Shown in pieces: positions 20,962 through 31,439 of a stretch of 64,000 nt of DNA (positions within the stretch are counted from its first letter, which is position 1; each line of letters starts with the position of its first letter). The translations under genes and the position numbers were made by a program. The notes beneath the pieces were generated by a model. The model searched no databases, was not told the DNA's origin, and saw only the letters and a program-made list of their open reading frames with translations. The DNA is from Listeria cornellensis FSL F6-0969 (GTDB taxonomy: Bacteria > Bacillota > Bacilli > Lactobacillales > Listeriaceae), in NCBI RefSeq assembly GCF_000525855.1, contig NZ_AODE01000023.1, forward strand, positions 1 through 64,000, written 5' to 3'.

Positions 20962-21381
20962 ATGCCTACAATTAATCAATTAGTTCGCAAACCGCGTCAA
21001 TCTAAATCTAAGAAATCAGATTCTCCAGCACTTAACAAAGGCCTAAATACTTTCAGAAGATCATTAACTGACGTATCATCTCCACAGAAACGTGGCGTAT
21101 GTACTCGTGTTGGTACAATGACTCCGAAGAAACCTAACTCGGCGCTTCGTAAGTACGCTCGTGTACGTTTGACTAACGGACTTGAAGTAACTGCTTATAT
21201 CCCAGGTATCGGACATAACCTACAAGAACATAGTGTTGTACTTATTCGCGGAGGACGTGTTAAAGATTTACCGGGGGTACGTTATCATATCGTACGTGGT
21301 GCTCTAGATACAGCTGGTGTTGAAAATAGAGGACAAAGCCGTTCTAAATACGGAACGAAAAAACCTAAAAAAATAAACTAA
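20962..21381 (+). CDS. rpsL: 30S ribosomal protein S12
   Basis: The decoding-centre protein, 139 residues. The streptomycin-relevant segments [11 protein letters not shown] and [10 protein letters not shown] are of the normal sensitive type, with lysine in both. GGAAGGAGG precedes the ATG. First gene of the str operon. Confidence 0.97.
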   Translation: MPTINQLVRKPRQSKSKKSDSPALNKGLNTFRRSLTDVSSPQKRGVCTRVGTMTPKKPNSALRKYARVRLTNGLEVTAYIPGIGHNLQEHSVVLIRGGRVKDLPGVRYHIVRGALDTAGVENRGQSRSKYGTKKPKKIN

Positions 21382-21405
21382 ACTTAGATGAAAGGAGGAT
21401 ATCCA

Positions 21406-21876
21406 ATGCCTCGTAAAGGTCCTGTTGTTAAACGTGACGTATTACCAGATCCAATGTACAATTCGAAATTGGTAACACGTCTAATCAATAAACTTATGAT
21501 TGATGGTAAACGCGGAAAAGCGCAAACTATCATTTATTCTGCTTTTGATATCATTGCGAAAGAAAGTGGAAAAGACCCTATGGAAGTGTTTGACGAAGCA
21601 ATCAAGAACATCATGCCAGTTCTTGAAGTAAAAGCTCGCCGTGTTGGTGGAGCTAACTATCAAGTTCCGATTGAAGTTCGTCCTGATCGTCGCTCAACTC
21701 TAGGTCTACGTTGGTTAGTTAACTATTCACGTCTGCGTGGAGAGAAAACTATGGTAGAACGTCTTGCACACGAAATTCTTGATGCATCTAACAATGCCGG
21801 AGCTTCCGTTAAGAAACGTGAAGATACGCATAAAATGGCAGATGCAAACAGAGCATTCGCTCACTATCGCTGGTAA
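21406..21876 (+). CDS. rpsG: 30S ribosomal protein S7
   Basis: A 156-residue primary binder of the 16S 3' major domain. The start at 21406 ([16 protein letters not shown]) is preferred over an in-frame ATG at 21388 because AAAGGAGG lies between the two. It follows rpsL after 24 bases. Confidence 0.97.
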   Translation: MPRKGPVVKRDVLPDPMYNSKLVTRLINKLMIDGKRGKAQTIIYSAFDIIAKESGKDPMEVFDEAIKNIMPVLEVKARRVGGANYQVPIEVRPDRRSTLGLRWLVNYSRLRGEKTMVERLAHEILDASNNAGASVKKREDTHKMADANRAFAHYRW

Positions 21877-21951
21877 GATTTTTCTTATCCGCACGACTAG
21901 GTCAACACTTGTTGCCTAACTAAATCGTTAATAATGGAAGGAGAAATACCC

Positions 21952-24042
21952 ATGGCTAGAGAGTTCTCCTTAGAAAAGACGCGTAATATTGGTATTATGG
22001 CTCATATTGATGCTGGTAAAACCACTACTACAGAGCGTATCCTTTTCTATACAGGGCGTATTCATAAAATTGGTGAAACACATGAAGGTGCATCCCAAAT
22101 GGACTGGATGGAACAAGAACAAGAACGTGGTATTACGATCACATCCGCTGCGACAACTGCGCAATGGAAAGGTCACCGCGTAAACATTATCGATACACCA
22201 GGACACGTAGATTTCACTGTTGAAGTTGAACGTTCCCTTCGTGTATTAGATGGTGCTGTTGCCGTTCTAGATGCACAATCAGGTGTTGAGCCACAAACCG
22301 AAACAGTTTGGCGCCAAGCAACTACTTACGGGGTTCCTCGTGTAGTATTTGTTAACAAAATGGATAAAATCGGTGCTGATTTCTTGTATTCAGTAGGTAC
22401 ATTACATGACCGCCTAGATGCAAATGCACACCCAATCCAATTACCAATCGGTGCGGAAGACACGTTTGAAGGAATCATTGACCTAGTGGAAATGAACGCT
22501 TTATACTACATGGATGACGTAGGTAGCGATCCTGAAATCCGTGAAATCCCGGCTGACTTAAAAGAGCTTGCTGACGAATATCGTGGCAAACTTATTGAAG
22601 CGGTAGCTGACTTAGATGAAGATCTAATGATGAAATATCTTGAAGGTGAAGAACCTACAAAAGAAGAATTGAAAGCTGGTATCCGTAAAGGAACACTTGC
22701 TGTTGAATTCTACCCTGTTGTATGTGGTACTGCATTCAAAAACAAAGGTGTACAACCGATGCTTGATTCAGTATTAGATTACCTACCAGCGCCAACAGAT
22801 GTTGCTGCTATTAAAGGTATTTTACCAGACACAGAAGAAGAAGCGGAACGTCATCCTGATGATAATGAGCCATTCTCTTCTCTTGCGTTTAAAGTTATGA
22901 CTGACCCGTATGTTGGTCGTCTTACTTTCTTCCGCGTTTACTCAGGTACTTTGAACTCAGGTTCTTACGTTCAAAACTCATCTAAAGGTAAACGTGAACG
23001 TGTTGGACGTATCCTTCAAATGCACGCGAATCACCGTGAAGAGATTTCGATCGTTTACTGTGGAGATATCGCTGCTGCTGTTGGTTTGAAAGACACAACT
23101 ACTGGGGACACGCTATGTGATGAAAAGAATCAAATTATCTTAGAATCCATGGAATTCCCAGAACCAGTTATCTCGGTTGCTATTGAGCCAAAATCAAAAG
23201 CCGATCAAGATAAAATGGGTCAAGCTCTTGCAAAACTTGCAGAAGAAGATCCAACATTCCGTACAGAGACTGACCAAGAAACTGGTCAAACAATCATCTC
23301 TGGTATGGGTGAGCTTCACTTAGATATCCTTGTTGACCGTATGCGTCGTGAGTTCAAGGTAGAAGCTAACGTGGGAGATCCACAAGTTTCTTACCGTGAA
23401 ACATTCCGCCAAACTGCCCAAGTCGAAGGTAAATTCGTTCGTCAATCCGGTGGTCGTGGACAATATGGTCACGTTTGGATCGAATTCGGTCCTAACGAAG
23501 AAGGAAAAGGCTTTGAGTTCGAGAATGCTATTGTCGGTGGTGTTGTTCCACGTGAATACATCCCAGCAGTTCAAGCAGGTCTTGAAGGCGCGCTAGGAAA
23601 TGGTGTACTTGCAGGATTCCCGCTAATCGATATTAAAGCAAAATTATATGACGGATCTTACCATGATGTCGATTCCAATGAAATGGCCTTTAAAGTGGCT
23701 GCTTCTATGGCTCTTCGTAACGCGGCTAAGAAATGTAGTCCTGTCATCTTGGAACCAATGATGAATGTTGAAGTAATTGTACCTGAGGATTACCTTGGAG
23801 ACATTATGGGTAACATCACATCTCGTCGTGGTCGTGTAGATGGTATGGAAGCACGCGGTAACGCTCAAGTTGTTCGTGCCTTCGTTCCACTTGCAAACAT
23901 GTTTGGTTATGCTACGTACCTGCGTTCAAGTACGCAAGGTCGCGGAGTTTACACTATGCAGTTTGACCATTATGAAGAAGTTCCAAAATCCGTTGGTGAA
24001 GAGATTATCAAAGCGAACGGCGGAAACAACAAAGAAGATTAA
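21952..24042 (+). CDS. fusA: Elongation factor G
   Basis: The translocation GTPase, 696 residues. The start at 21952 ([20 protein letters not shown]) has GGAAGGAGA upstream. G1 is [10 protein letters not shown]3 is DTPGHVDF and G4 is NKMD. Domains II to V follow, with [10 protein letters not shown]-like and [10 protein letters not shown] segments. Third gene of the str operon; a family B repeat separates it from tuf. Confidence 0.97.
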   Translation: MAREFSLEKTRNIGIMAHIDAGKTTTTERILFYTGRIHKIGETHEGASQMDWMEQEQERGITITSAATTAQWKGHRVNIIDTPGHVDFTVEVERSLRVLDGAVAVLDAQSGVEPQTETVWRQATTYGVPRVVFVNKMDKIGADFLYSVGTLHDRLDANAHPIQLPIGAEDTFEGIIDLVEMNALYYMDDVGSDPEIREIPADLKELADEYRGKLIEAVADLDEDLMMKYLEGEEPTKEELKAGIRKGTLAVEFYPVVCGTAFKNKGVQPMLDSVLDYLPAPTDVAAIKGILPDTEEEAERHPDDNEPFSSLAFKVMTDPYVGRLTFFRVYSGTLNSGSYVQNSSKGKRERVGRILQMHANHREEISIVYCGDIAAAVGLKDTTTGDTLCDEKNQIILESMEFPEPVISVAIEPKSKADQDKMGQALAKLAEEDPTFRTETDQETGQTIISGMGELHLDILVDRMRREFKVEANVGDPQVSYRETFRQTAQVEGKFVRQSGGRGQYGHVWIEFGPNEEGKGFEFENAIVGGVVPREYIPAVQAGLEGALGNGVLAGFPLIDIKAKLYDGSYHDVDSNEMAFKVAASMALRNAAKKCSPVILEPMMNVEVIVPEDYLGDIMGNITSRRGRVDGMEARGNAQVVRAFVPLANMFGYATYLRSSTQGRGVYTMQFDHYEEVPKSVGEEIIKANGGNNKED

Positions 24043-24166
24043 TCAGTGCGCCGACGAACGCTCATCTTCGTCGTTAATCCCTGCGTTACGGTGCTCATGT
24101 ACGGTCGTACATTCCGCTCCGGTACTCGGTATTGCCTAGAATCTAAGCATTCGTCGGCACACTGAG
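24043..24166 (-). repeat. Family B structured repeat, copy 1 (fusA-tuf gap)
   Basis: Arms TCAGTGCGCCGACGAACG (from 24043) and ATTCGTCGGCACACTGA (to 24165) close a nested hairpin. On the minus strand the unmatched positions become G-U pairs. The apical part on that strand contains GCGG, then ATGTAC-GACC-GTACAT, then GAGC. The copy at 59501-59626 has the same outline with changed bases on both sides of several helices. It sits just after the fusA stop and before the tuf promoter. Confidence 0.75.
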
Positions 24167-24220
24167 GTTAGGTGACACGGTCGAGTTAGGCGGGAAGAGA
24201 ACGGTTCGAAACGCTATTGA

Positions 24221-24249
24221 TTGCAAACTTTTGTTGTATCCTGTATAAC
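24221..24249 (+). promoter_or_regulatory. Candidate tuf promoter
   Basis: TTGCAA (24221-24226) and TATAAC (24244-24249) are spaced by 17 bases, giving tuf its own promoter inside the str operon. Confidence 0.6.
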
Positions 24250-24325
24250 TATAGTAACGAGATTCGCGCGGAGTAATCCGCGTGTTATCAATAATTTTTT
24301 TAAACATGAAGGAGGAAATATTAAA

Positions 24326-25513
24326 ATGGCTAAAGAAAAATTTGACCGCTCAAAACCCCATGTTAACGTTGGTACTATCGGACACGTCGATCATGGTAAA
24401 ACTACTTTAACAGCTGCAATCACTACAGTATTATCTAAAAAAGGTTTTGCAGAAGCTTCTGCATACGACCAAATCGATGGTGCTCCAGAAGAAAGAGAAC
24501 GTGGTATCACAATCTCTACTGCTCACGTTGAGTATGAAACTGAAAACCGTCACTACGCGCATGTAGATTGCCCAGGACATGCCGATTATGTTAAAAACAT
24601 GATCACTGGTGCTGCACAAATGGATGGTGGTATCTTAGTAGTATCTGCTGCTGATGGTCCAATGCCGCAAACTCGTGAGCATATCTTGCTTTCACGTCAA
24701 GTTGGGGTTCCTTACCTTGTTGTCTTCATGAACAAATGTGATATGGTAGACGACGAAGAATTACTAGAATTAGTTGAAATGGAAATTCGTGATCTATTAA
24801 CTGAATACGACTTCCCTGGCGATGACATTCCTGTAATTAAAGGTTCTGCTCTTAAAGCTCTTCAAGGTGAACCAGAATGGGAAGCAAAAGTTGACGAACT
24901 TATGGACGCTGTGGATAGCTATATCCCAACTCCAACTCGTGACACTGACAAACCATTCATGATGCCAGTTGAGGATGTATTCTCAATCACTGGTCGTGGA
25001 ACTGTTGCTACAGGTCGTGTTGAACGTGGACAAGTTAAAGTTGGTGACGAAGTTGAAGTTATCGGCCTTGTTGAAGACACTAAGAAAATCGTTGTAACTG
25101 GAGTAGAAATGTTCCGTAAGTTACTTGATTACGCTGAAGCTGGCGACAACATTGGCGCGCTTTTACGTGGTGTGGCTCGTGAAGATATCCAACGTGGACA
25201 AGTACTTGCTAAACCAGGTACAATTACTCCGCATACTTCTTTTAAAGCTGAAACTTATGTTCTATCAAAAGAAGAAGGTGGACGTCATACTCCATTCTTT
25301 AACAACTACCGTCCACAATTCTATTTCCGTACTACTGACGTAACAGGTATTGTTACACTTCCAGAAGGTACTGAAATGGTTATGCCTGGCGATAACGTTG
25401 AGGTTTCTGTTGAACTAATCGCACCAGTTGCGATTGAAGAAGGTACTAAATTCTCTATCCGTGAGGGTGGACGTACTGTAGGCGCTGGAGTAGTAGCGAC
25501 TATCTCTAAATAA
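24326..25513 (+). CDS. tuf: Elongation factor Tu
   Basis: The 395-residue GTPase that delivers aminoacyl-tRNA. Start at 24326 ([20 protein letters not shown]) with GGAGGAAAT upstream; the longer same-frame ORF from 24221 includes the promoter and is rejected. Motifs: [21 protein letters not shown] and SALK. A strong terminator follows. Confidence 0.98.
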   Translation: MAKEKFDRSKPHVNVGTIGHVDHGKTTLTAAITTVLSKKGFAEASAYDQIDGAPEERERGITISTAHVEYETENRHYAHVDCPGHADYVKNMITGAAQMDGGILVVSAADGPMPQTREHILLSRQVGVPYLVVFMNKCDMVDDEELLELVEMEIRDLLTEYDFPGDDIPVIKGSALKALQGEPEWEAKVDELMDAVDSYIPTPTRDTDKPFMMPVEDVFSITGRGTVATGRVERGQVKVGDEVEVIGLVEDTKKIVVTGVEMFRKLLDYAEAGDNIGALLRGVAREDIQRGQVLAKPGTITPHTSFKAETYVLSKEEGGRHTPFFNNYRPQFYFRTTDVTGIVTLPEGTEMVMPGDNVEVSVELIAPVAIEEGTKFSIREGGRTVGAGVVATISK

Positions 25514-25522
25514 TCTCTATTT

Positions 25523-25561
25523 AAAAAATCCGATTCCTCTTTTGGGGAGTCGGATTTTTTT
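25523..25561 (+). terminator. Terminator of tuf
   Basis: AAAAAATCCGATTCC pairs with GGAGTCGGATTTTTTT. Confidence 0.92.
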
Positions 25562-25670
25562 GTTCGTGAATGAAGACTTTAAGAATTTCTAAAATTTACT
25601 GGGATTGCATCGACAAGTGTATCTTGGAATGGTATATTTGGTAAAAATGGAATTTTGTTAGGAGGACGAA

Positions 25671-27012
25671 ATGATGCGGTGGAAAGTAATATTTGCTGGA
25701 TTTTTAGTCTGCGTTATTGGTGGGGTTGGTTATTTAGCGTTTGATTACCAACAGAGTCAGAAACACGCGATATATGAGTGGGCGGCAGTGGTAAAGCATC
25801 AAGGGGAAATTTACTCTATCAGAAATATGACCTTGGATGGATCAGAAGTTAAGCCGTTGCTTGGGGAGAAGTTGGGTCGTAGTATCGATAAATATGATGA
25901 ATGGCAGGAAAGTGGTAGAGGGATGCCTGAATTAGCGTCTACCCATGGTGTGATGGATATGTATACGGTGAAAGGTTATCCTGAAAGTCAACGGATTATC
26001 GGACTTAGAGAAGGTTTTGATGGGCTTGAAATCGCTGTTTTTGAAAAAGAGGATATCAGTTCGGTGGCGAGGTTGTTGGATAATTATAAAGTTGAGGGGA
26101 ATATAAAGAATGCTACATATCAATTGAAGAATGGAACATATCGGACCTTGGATGATACAGATTTGTTGGAGGAGTTTATGGCTAGTCTACGGGGTTCGAA
26201 GGAAAGGATTAATGCTTATTTTGGTGAAGAGGTAGCAGCGAAGAACTTCATTATTCATTTGAAGGATAATACGAATTTGGCGGTAGAAATGAATGAGAAC
26301 GGGCTTGTAATGATGGATGGTTTGGAAGTGCAGTTGAAAAAAGATGTGTTGTTTAAAAAGATGTATCAAGCATTAGCTGGTGCACAAGGTGACATGACTG
26401 GCGATTATACACAGCTAAGGTATAGAAATCAAGATTATGCGCAGTGGGGTGGAACCGGAAGAAATGTATCACGGGATATGGTTGATCAATATATCGGTAC
26501 TACGCGGGAAGTATCGGAGGAGACGCTGAATGGTGAGGAGAAGTTGGCGGATCTCAGCTCAAATGTCCATGATAAAAAGATATTTAGCACAAAGCTCTAC
26601 AATGATGGCTATAAATTGTTGATGGAGAATGCTGGTGCTTTTGAGGTGCTGATTAATAATTCGATGGATTCGCCAAAACAAATGGAAGAACTTCTTGATT
26701 TTAAAAAAAATCATGGCAGTGATGGATAATATCCGATATGAATCGAAGCAGAGTTGGTTATTTGGAGAGCGGGACTTTCGTGAAGTGGTAGACTTAGAGG
26801 TGAAAAATAAATTTCTCTCAGCTTTGGAGCGCGCAGAGGGATCGCCGACATTGGAGTACGCTGATGCTTTGGACAAAAGACATATTGTTTTGAGCATGGT
26901 GGATGGTAACGAGTTAGAATTGTTGCTGCAAGAGGACGGCAGTATATTTTTTGAAGATAATTATTTCGAGTTAGCGGAACAGGATAAAAGTGCAATATGG
27001 CGTTTATTCTAG
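25671..27012 (+). CDS. Hypothetical membrane-anchored protein (one frameshift)
   Basis: Not recognised. A 446-residue protein after correction, with one N-terminal membrane helix (residues about 6-24) and a large extracytoplasmic region rich in Asp, Glu and Lys. GGAGGACGA precedes the ATG (a second ATG follows directly). An A8 run at 26703-26710 makes the frame end early at NHGSDG; with seven A it continues as DFKKIMAVMDNIRYESKQSWLFGE. The second part contains a strand-rich segment (HIVLSMVDGNELELLLQEDG) similar in feel to IIHLKDNTNLAVEMNENG in the first part, hinting at a repeated domain. It sits alone between the tuf terminator and the convergent EET genes. Confidence 0.7.
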
Positions 27013-27054
27013 AAAAAGGAGCAATTAATCCATATCGGACTAAATGCTCCTTTT
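27013..27054. terminator. Bidirectional terminator between convergent genes
   Basis: AAAAAGGAGCA pairs with TGCTCCTTTT. The hairpin serves the plus-strand hypothetical gene and overlaps the last codons of dmkB on the minus strand. Confidence 0.75.
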
Positions 27055-28020
27055 CAAAATAGCGGATGTGAGTGCGTACATTTGATCACGATACGCGCCT
27101 GCTGGTAGTTTCTTGATTTCGCGCAATGCTTTGTTGGTATACTTGTCGGCTAATGCGAAAGCTTGCTCCACGCCTTTGTATTTTGCTATGAGTGCGAGTA
27201 GTTGTTCCAAATCTGCATCTGACATATCGAGTTGTTTTTCGAGTAGTGGTTGGAACTCGGCTTGGTGTTTCTGCATGGCATAGATGAGTGGGAGTGTGTA
27301 GACGCCTTGTTTGACGTCGTTTAGCACAGGTTTTCCGAGCCCATCATCGGAGCTTGTATAATCCAGTACATCGTCAATAATCTGAAAAGCCATGCCTAGA
27401 TAGTGGCCAATATTCCAAGCATTACGTACTTGAAAACGAGTTGCTTTACTTTGAGATGCACCAGAAAAGGTACTCAGGGCGAAAAGTTGCGCCGTTTTTC
27501 CGGAAATGCGTGATAAATATTGGCGTACCGTCACGTTAATATCATAGCGCATCCGCATTTGATCAAGTTCGCCCATCAGGATTTTTTCGATGTTTTTGCT
27601 GTTAAATTCGATGTTTTCAACAGAACTAGCGTGACTCGATAAAATTTTAAAACAGATGCAAAACAAATAATCACCGGTATAAACCGCATAATTGCGTCCG
27701 TATTTCGAGTGGATCGTTGGAATACCGCGTCTAGTTGGAGCGTCATCCACGACATCATCATGGATTAGCGTCGCCATATGTAGGACTTCTAGGGCGCCGG
27801 CAACCGCGATAGCGCGACCACGATCCCAATCAGGACCAATTTGAGCCGCGAGCATAGCATAGGCAGGGCGGAGCAGTTTACCACCAGCGTGAATCAAATC
27901 TTTCACGTTTTTCTCCACTTGCTTATCTCGGATTTGGATACTTTTTTCGATAGTTGTGAGTACATCTTTCAAATCGGTTTGCAGATTTGGATAGGCGTCC
28001 CACATCGGGTGAAGTTGCAT
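27040..28020 (-). CDS. dmkB: Polyprenyl diphosphate synthase of the EET locus
   Basis: A 326-residue trans-isoprenyl diphosphate synthase. The first aspartate-rich motif is DDVVDD (in LIHDDVVDDAPTRRG) and the second is QIIDDVLDY. It resembles heptaprenyl diphosphate synthase component II, and in L. monocytogenes the homologue DmkB provides the prenyl chain for the EET-specific demethylmenaquinone. It is the last gene of the minus-strand ndh2-eetA-eetB-dmkB group, 18 bases after eetB. Confidence 0.9.
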   Translation of the reverse strand: MQLHPMWDAYPNLQTDLKDVLTTIEKSIQIRDKQVEKNVKDLIHAGGKLLRPAYAMLAAQIGPDWDRGRAIAVAGALEVLHMATLIHDDVVDDAPTRRGIPTIHSKYGRNYAVYTGDYLFCICFKILSSHASSVENIEFNSKNIEKILMGELDQMRMRYDINVTVRQYLSRISGKTAQLFALSTFSGASQSKATRFQVRNAWNIGHYLGMAFQIIDDVLDYTSSDDGLGKPVLNDVKQGVYTLPLIYAMQKHQAEFQPLLEKQLDMSDADLEQLLALIAKYKGVEQAFALADKYTNKALREIKKLPAGAYRDQMYALTSAILKRSI

Positions 28021-28038
28021 AATTCATCCTCATTTCGC

Positions 28039-28575
28039 TTAGTTTTGAATAGGTTCGTTCGTTTTATTAAAAGCACGTAGCGTCTGTACATTTTTAATTA
28101 AATAATTGGCCGCGATTCCGACCGCAATCCCTGATAGTATCCCGATAAACGAGAGAACAGGCAAGTATAGCATGACATTCCAACTACCGGCGATCCAACT
28201 TGCAATCACGAGTTGACCAACATTATGTAGAATCCCGCCAGTTGTGCTGACACCGATAATGCTGACGCGCTTAGGCCCTAGTTTTTTCACCAACCACATA
28301 CCGCCAAAACTCAAAATCGCTCCGGCCGCGCTATACATAAACGTCGAAATCGTTCCGCCGAGCAATGTGGCCAGAACCAGTCGAATACAAACAATCATAA
28401 AAGCGTCTTTCGTGGATAGCGTGTACAAGGAAATACACGTAATAATATTCGCCAAACCGAGTTTAGCACCAGGCGCGAAGGCGAATGGGAATGGTATCGC
28501 GCGTTCCAACAAGCTAATGACAACTGCTTGAGCCGCCAGTAAAGCAATATAAACTAAACGCTTATTCTTAGTCAT
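28039..28575 (-). CDS. eetB: EET membrane protein EetB (Gx transporter family)
   Basis: A 178-residue integral membrane protein with about five helices, of the family often annotated heptaprenyl diphosphate synthase component I or Gx transporter. In L. monocytogenes EetB is needed for extracellular electron transfer, though its biochemical role is unsettled. The start at 28575 (MTKNKRLVYIALLAAQ) has GGGAGGTG upstream; a GTG two codons earlier is less likely. It lies between eetA and dmkB. Confidence 0.88.
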   Translation of the reverse strand: MTKNKRLVYIALLAAQAVVISLLERAIPFPFAFAPGAKLGLANIITCISLYTLSTKDAFMIVCIRLVLATLLGGTISTFMYSAAGAILSFGGMWLVKKLGPKRVSIIGVSTTGGILHNVGQLVIASWIAGSWNVMLYLPVLSFIGILSGIAVGIAANYLIKNVQTLRAFNKTNEPIQN

Positions 28576-28606
28576 GTACACACCTCCCGTTTTTCAATAA
28601 TTCACT

Positions 28607-29044
28607 CTAAGATGGAATAACAATCCCGTCATCAGGCTCCGTCTCACCAGTTGTAGACTGAACTTCAATCACGACCTTGTGCGGCAAACAAACAATTGTC
28701 TCGCCGAGTTTTCCAATCGCGCCAACGCGGACGCAAACTTGGTCATTACAATTCGCAGCACTAATCCGAATCCTTTCATCCTTCACTTCAATCTCATTGT
28801 AATCACCATCATCCGCCGTCACCTTAAACGTATCAACGCCGGAATGCCCAGTCAAATCGACGCGTTTAAACTCTTTGCCATCGACTTTAATGACCGCGAC
28901 CAACTTCGACTCCGAGCCAGCTGGTGGGGCAGGTTCTTGAGACTTCGCATACGTAAAAATAGCTAGAGGCAAAAAAGAAAGCACAGTTAAGAGTACAATG
29001 ATAATGACATCCCAACGCTTCACCATATGTAAATATTCCTTCAT
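28607..29044 (-). CDS. eetA: EET protein EetA (NusG domain II-like, membrane-anchored)
   Basis: A 145-residue protein with one membrane anchor (residues about 10-33) and an extracytoplasmic beta-rich NusG_II-type domain ending VCLPHKVVIEV, typical of this family. A CNDQVC segment holds two cysteines. GAGGGGG lies upstream of the ATG at 29044. It sits 31 bases upstream of eetB and downstream of the ndh2 terminator-like hairpin, which may lower its expression relative to ndh2. Confidence 0.87.
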   Translation of the reverse strand: MKEYLHMVKRWDVIIIVLLTVLSFLPLAIFTYAKSQEPAPPAGSESKLVAVIKVDGKEFKRVDLTGHSGVDTFKVTADDGDYNEIEVKDERIRISAANCNDQVCVRVGAIGKLGETIVCLPHKVVIEVQSTTGETEPDDGIVIPS

Positions 29045-29103
29045 GTTTCTTTACCCCCTCTAACTAACTTTACCTTCATTGTAATACACTAGCCCAAAAA
29101 TTT

Positions 29104-29138
29104 ATAGCGAAAGGCAGTTTTGGGCTGCCTTTCGCTAA
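29104..29138 (-). terminator. Hairpin between ndh2 and eetA
   Basis: AGCGAAAGGCAG (29106-29117) pairs perfectly with CTGCCTTTCGCT (29125-29136). On the minus strand it is followed by an A/T-rich tail. It may be a partial terminator inside the ndh2-eetAB-dmkB transcript. Confidence 0.7.
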
Positions 29139-29158
29139 TAAGTTTCAATCGTATAAAA

Positions 29159-31042
29159 TTACTTGTCGCGGTAGATGGAACTTTCCTTGCCGTACCACCA
29201 GCGCCCAAGATGTTTCTGTAACCAAGGCATAGCCCAATAATCTAAACCAAATGTACGTCCAGCGCCATTTAGTAAAGCGATCGAAGCAGGTAACGCCCAG
29301 AATTTGTCCCAACCAAGCATAGCGCAAAGTGTGAACATTACCAGGAATCCAGCGCTTCCGATACTAGCTAACCAAGTGAATAGACCAACAACAAGCGCAA
29401 GACCGATTGCAAGTTCTACAAACGGAACGACTTTTTGCATGAAAAGAGCAACGTCGAGGTTTGGCATGATAAGTTTCATGATCCACTCAAACCAACCAGG
29501 CATATGAGCAAAAATTGGCGTTGTTACGTTTGTCGCAGCAGCACCAGCAGCATCGCCGGCCGCTTGTGACGCACCAGATGTTGCGTCTGTTTGCAACCAT
29601 TCAAATGGCATTTTTGAAGTTGTCGCAGTTAACCATGAATCAGGTCCGAGTCCTTGGAATAACGGTTTCAAGTTCGTCAGGCTAACTTTATCCCACGTCG
29701 TTTCACCGTAAATCTTAGAAAGAGCCTCGTCAACCCAGAACCAGCCGACATAAATACGAAGCGGTAATGTCCAAAGTACGTTACCATAACGAGAAGTCCA
29801 ACCGCGGAAAATATTCCGGTTATCTCGAATATGGAAAAATTCGTGGGAAACGTATTGCGCCATATAATAACCACTACGGATTCCAAAGAAGTAGTAAAGA
29901 TTAACCATGTGTTTCATGAAAATCGCGAACCAACCGTGCAAGCGTAATCCGCCTAGGTTAGCGACACCATATTTGGAGCCAATCGAAACCATGACACCGT
30001 GATATTTCCCTTTATAAGCTTCTTTTTCAGTTCCGCTGATTTCAGAAATGATGCTTTTCGCAGCAGTCATCCCAGTTTGTTCAGCAGCTTCAACGATTTG
30101 AGGAGTCGGTTTGCCCTCTTCCTCTTCATAATAAGCTAAGTCACCGATAACGTATGTGTTTTCGAACTTCTCGGCTTCCATGTATTCATTGACTTTCAAA
30201 CGGCCAGCACGCGCAGTTTCCATACCGTAATCTTTCGTATCAGAATTCGCACGAACCCCAGCAGTCCAAATTAATGTATGCGTAGGAATTTCTTCACCAG
30301 ATTTCAAAACAATGCTTTCCGCCTTCACTTCAACGATAGCAGCATTTTTCATAATCTTGATGCCTTTTTTCAGCATGAAGTCTTCCGCTTTTTGAGCATC
30401 TTTACGATCTAGCATGTTCAGAATCGTTGGTGCCGCTTCGACAACAATCAATTCAATCTCAGAAATATCCACCTTGTTATCTTTCGCAAGACGCGTTTTC
30501 CAGTCAAGCAATTCCCCAACCATTTCGATCCCAGTAAAACCAGAACCACAAATAGCAAAAGTAAGCATGGCTTTGCGTGTCGCTACATCTTGTTCCTCGG
30601 AAGCATCATGAACAACCGTTTCGATATGTTCGCGTAACTTCACCGCATTTTCCCAAGACCAAAGCGTGAATCCATGTTCACCAACACCAGGTGTTCCAAA
30701 GTCATTAGGCTCGCCGCCCATACCAAGAACGAGGTAATCAAACGGATAGCTACCATTTTCCGTCGTCACCGTTTTCGTTTCGTGATCAACGTGCGTTACG
30801 TTGTCCGTCACTAATTTCACTTTCGTACGATTAAACAAATGACGTAAATCATACTGTATCGCTGTTGGTTCAACACGTCCCCCAGCTACTTCGTGCAACT
30901 CAGTCATCATCGTATGATAGGAATGTCTATCAATCAACGTGATGGTTACTGACTCGTCTCTCTTGTACTTTTTCGCTAATTTCTTAGCCGCATGTACACC
31001 TGCATATCCCGCCCCTATTAAAACAATATTCTTTTCAGGCAT
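29159..31042 (-). CDS. ndh2: EET-specific type II NADH dehydrogenase
   Basis: A 627-residue NADH:demethylmenaquinone oxidoreductase that starts the EET electron chain at the membrane. The N-terminal two-thirds is an NDH-2 flavoprotein: GAGYAGVHAAKKL binds FAD, and AICGSGFTGIEMVGEL the NADH. The C-terminal third adds several membrane helices of DoxX-like type, the extension that marks the Listeria EET enzyme. The start at 31042 (MPEKNIVLIGAGYAG) has AAGGAG upstream; an earlier ATG at 31099 is not supported. It is transcribed divergently from pplA. Confidence 0.93.
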   Translation of the reverse strand: MPEKNIVLIGAGYAGVHAAKKLAKKYKRDESVTITLIDRHSYHTMMTELHEVAGGRVEPTAIQYDLRHLFNRTKVKLVTDNVTHVDHETKTVTTENGSYPFDYLVLGMGGEPNDFGTPGVGEHGFTLWSWENAVKLREHIETVVHDASEEQDVATRKAMLTFAICGSGFTGIEMVGELLDWKTRLAKDNKVDISEIELIVVEAAPTILNMLDRKDAQKAEDFMLKKGIKIMKNAAIVEVKAESIVLKSGEEIPTHTLIWTAGVRANSDTKDYGMETARAGRLKVNEYMEAEKFENTYVIGDLAYYEEEEGKPTPQIVEAAEQTGMTAAKSIISEISGTEKEAYKGKYHGVMVSIGSKYGVANLGGLRLHGWFAIFMKHMVNLYYFFGIRSGYYMAQYVSHEFFHIRDNRNIFRGWTSRYGNVLWTLPLRIYVGWFWVDEALSKIYGETTWDKVSLTNLKPLFQGLGPDSWLTATTSKMPFEWLQTDATSGASQAAGDAAGAAATNVTTPIFAHMPGWFEWIMKLIMPNLDVALFMQKVVPFVELAIGLALVVGLFTWLASIGSAGFLVMFTLCAMLGWDKFWALPASIALLNGAGRTFGLDYWAMPWLQKHLGRWWYGKESSIYRDK

Positions 31043-31102
31043 ATGCTTTCTCAACTCCTTGTAAGTATATTCACAAAAATTATAAGTCCTGCGTTTCAAA
31101 AC

Positions 31103-31130
31103 ATTATAGTAATAACCTAACCCAGTTTAA
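31103..31130 (-). promoter_or_regulatory. Candidate promoter of ndh2
   Basis: Read on the minus strand, TTAAAC and TATAAT are separated by 16 bases, about 60 bases upstream of the ndh2 start. The rest of the 397-base gap to pplA shows no gene. Confidence 0.55.
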
Positions 31131-31319
31131 CAGATAGAACAAAGGCTGTCTAGAGTCTTTACCCTCAAAAAATGCGAAACAAACGTGAATTTATAGGTGA
31201 AAAGCTTCACAGGGCAACAAACCCCATTTGAGTGGTAAAAATTTAAAAAAAAGCATTGCAAAATAAGAAAGAAATCATTTTCTGAAAATTATTGGTTTTT
31301 AAAACATGCATACTGTGTG

Positions 31320-31348
31320 TAGACAAATTGAGACAATAATGTTATATT
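31320..31348 (+). promoter_or_regulatory. Candidate promoter of pplA
   Basis: TAGACA (31320-31325) and TATATT (31343-31348) are spaced by 17 bases, about 90 bases before the pplA start. Confidence 0.5.
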
Positions 31349-31439
31349 TAAGTGGAATTAGGGTGAGCTTGTTGATTTCGTGCCAATTCCATTGTTCATG
31401 TCATCACAAGTAATATTTTAAAAGGTGGGAGCAAATTTT

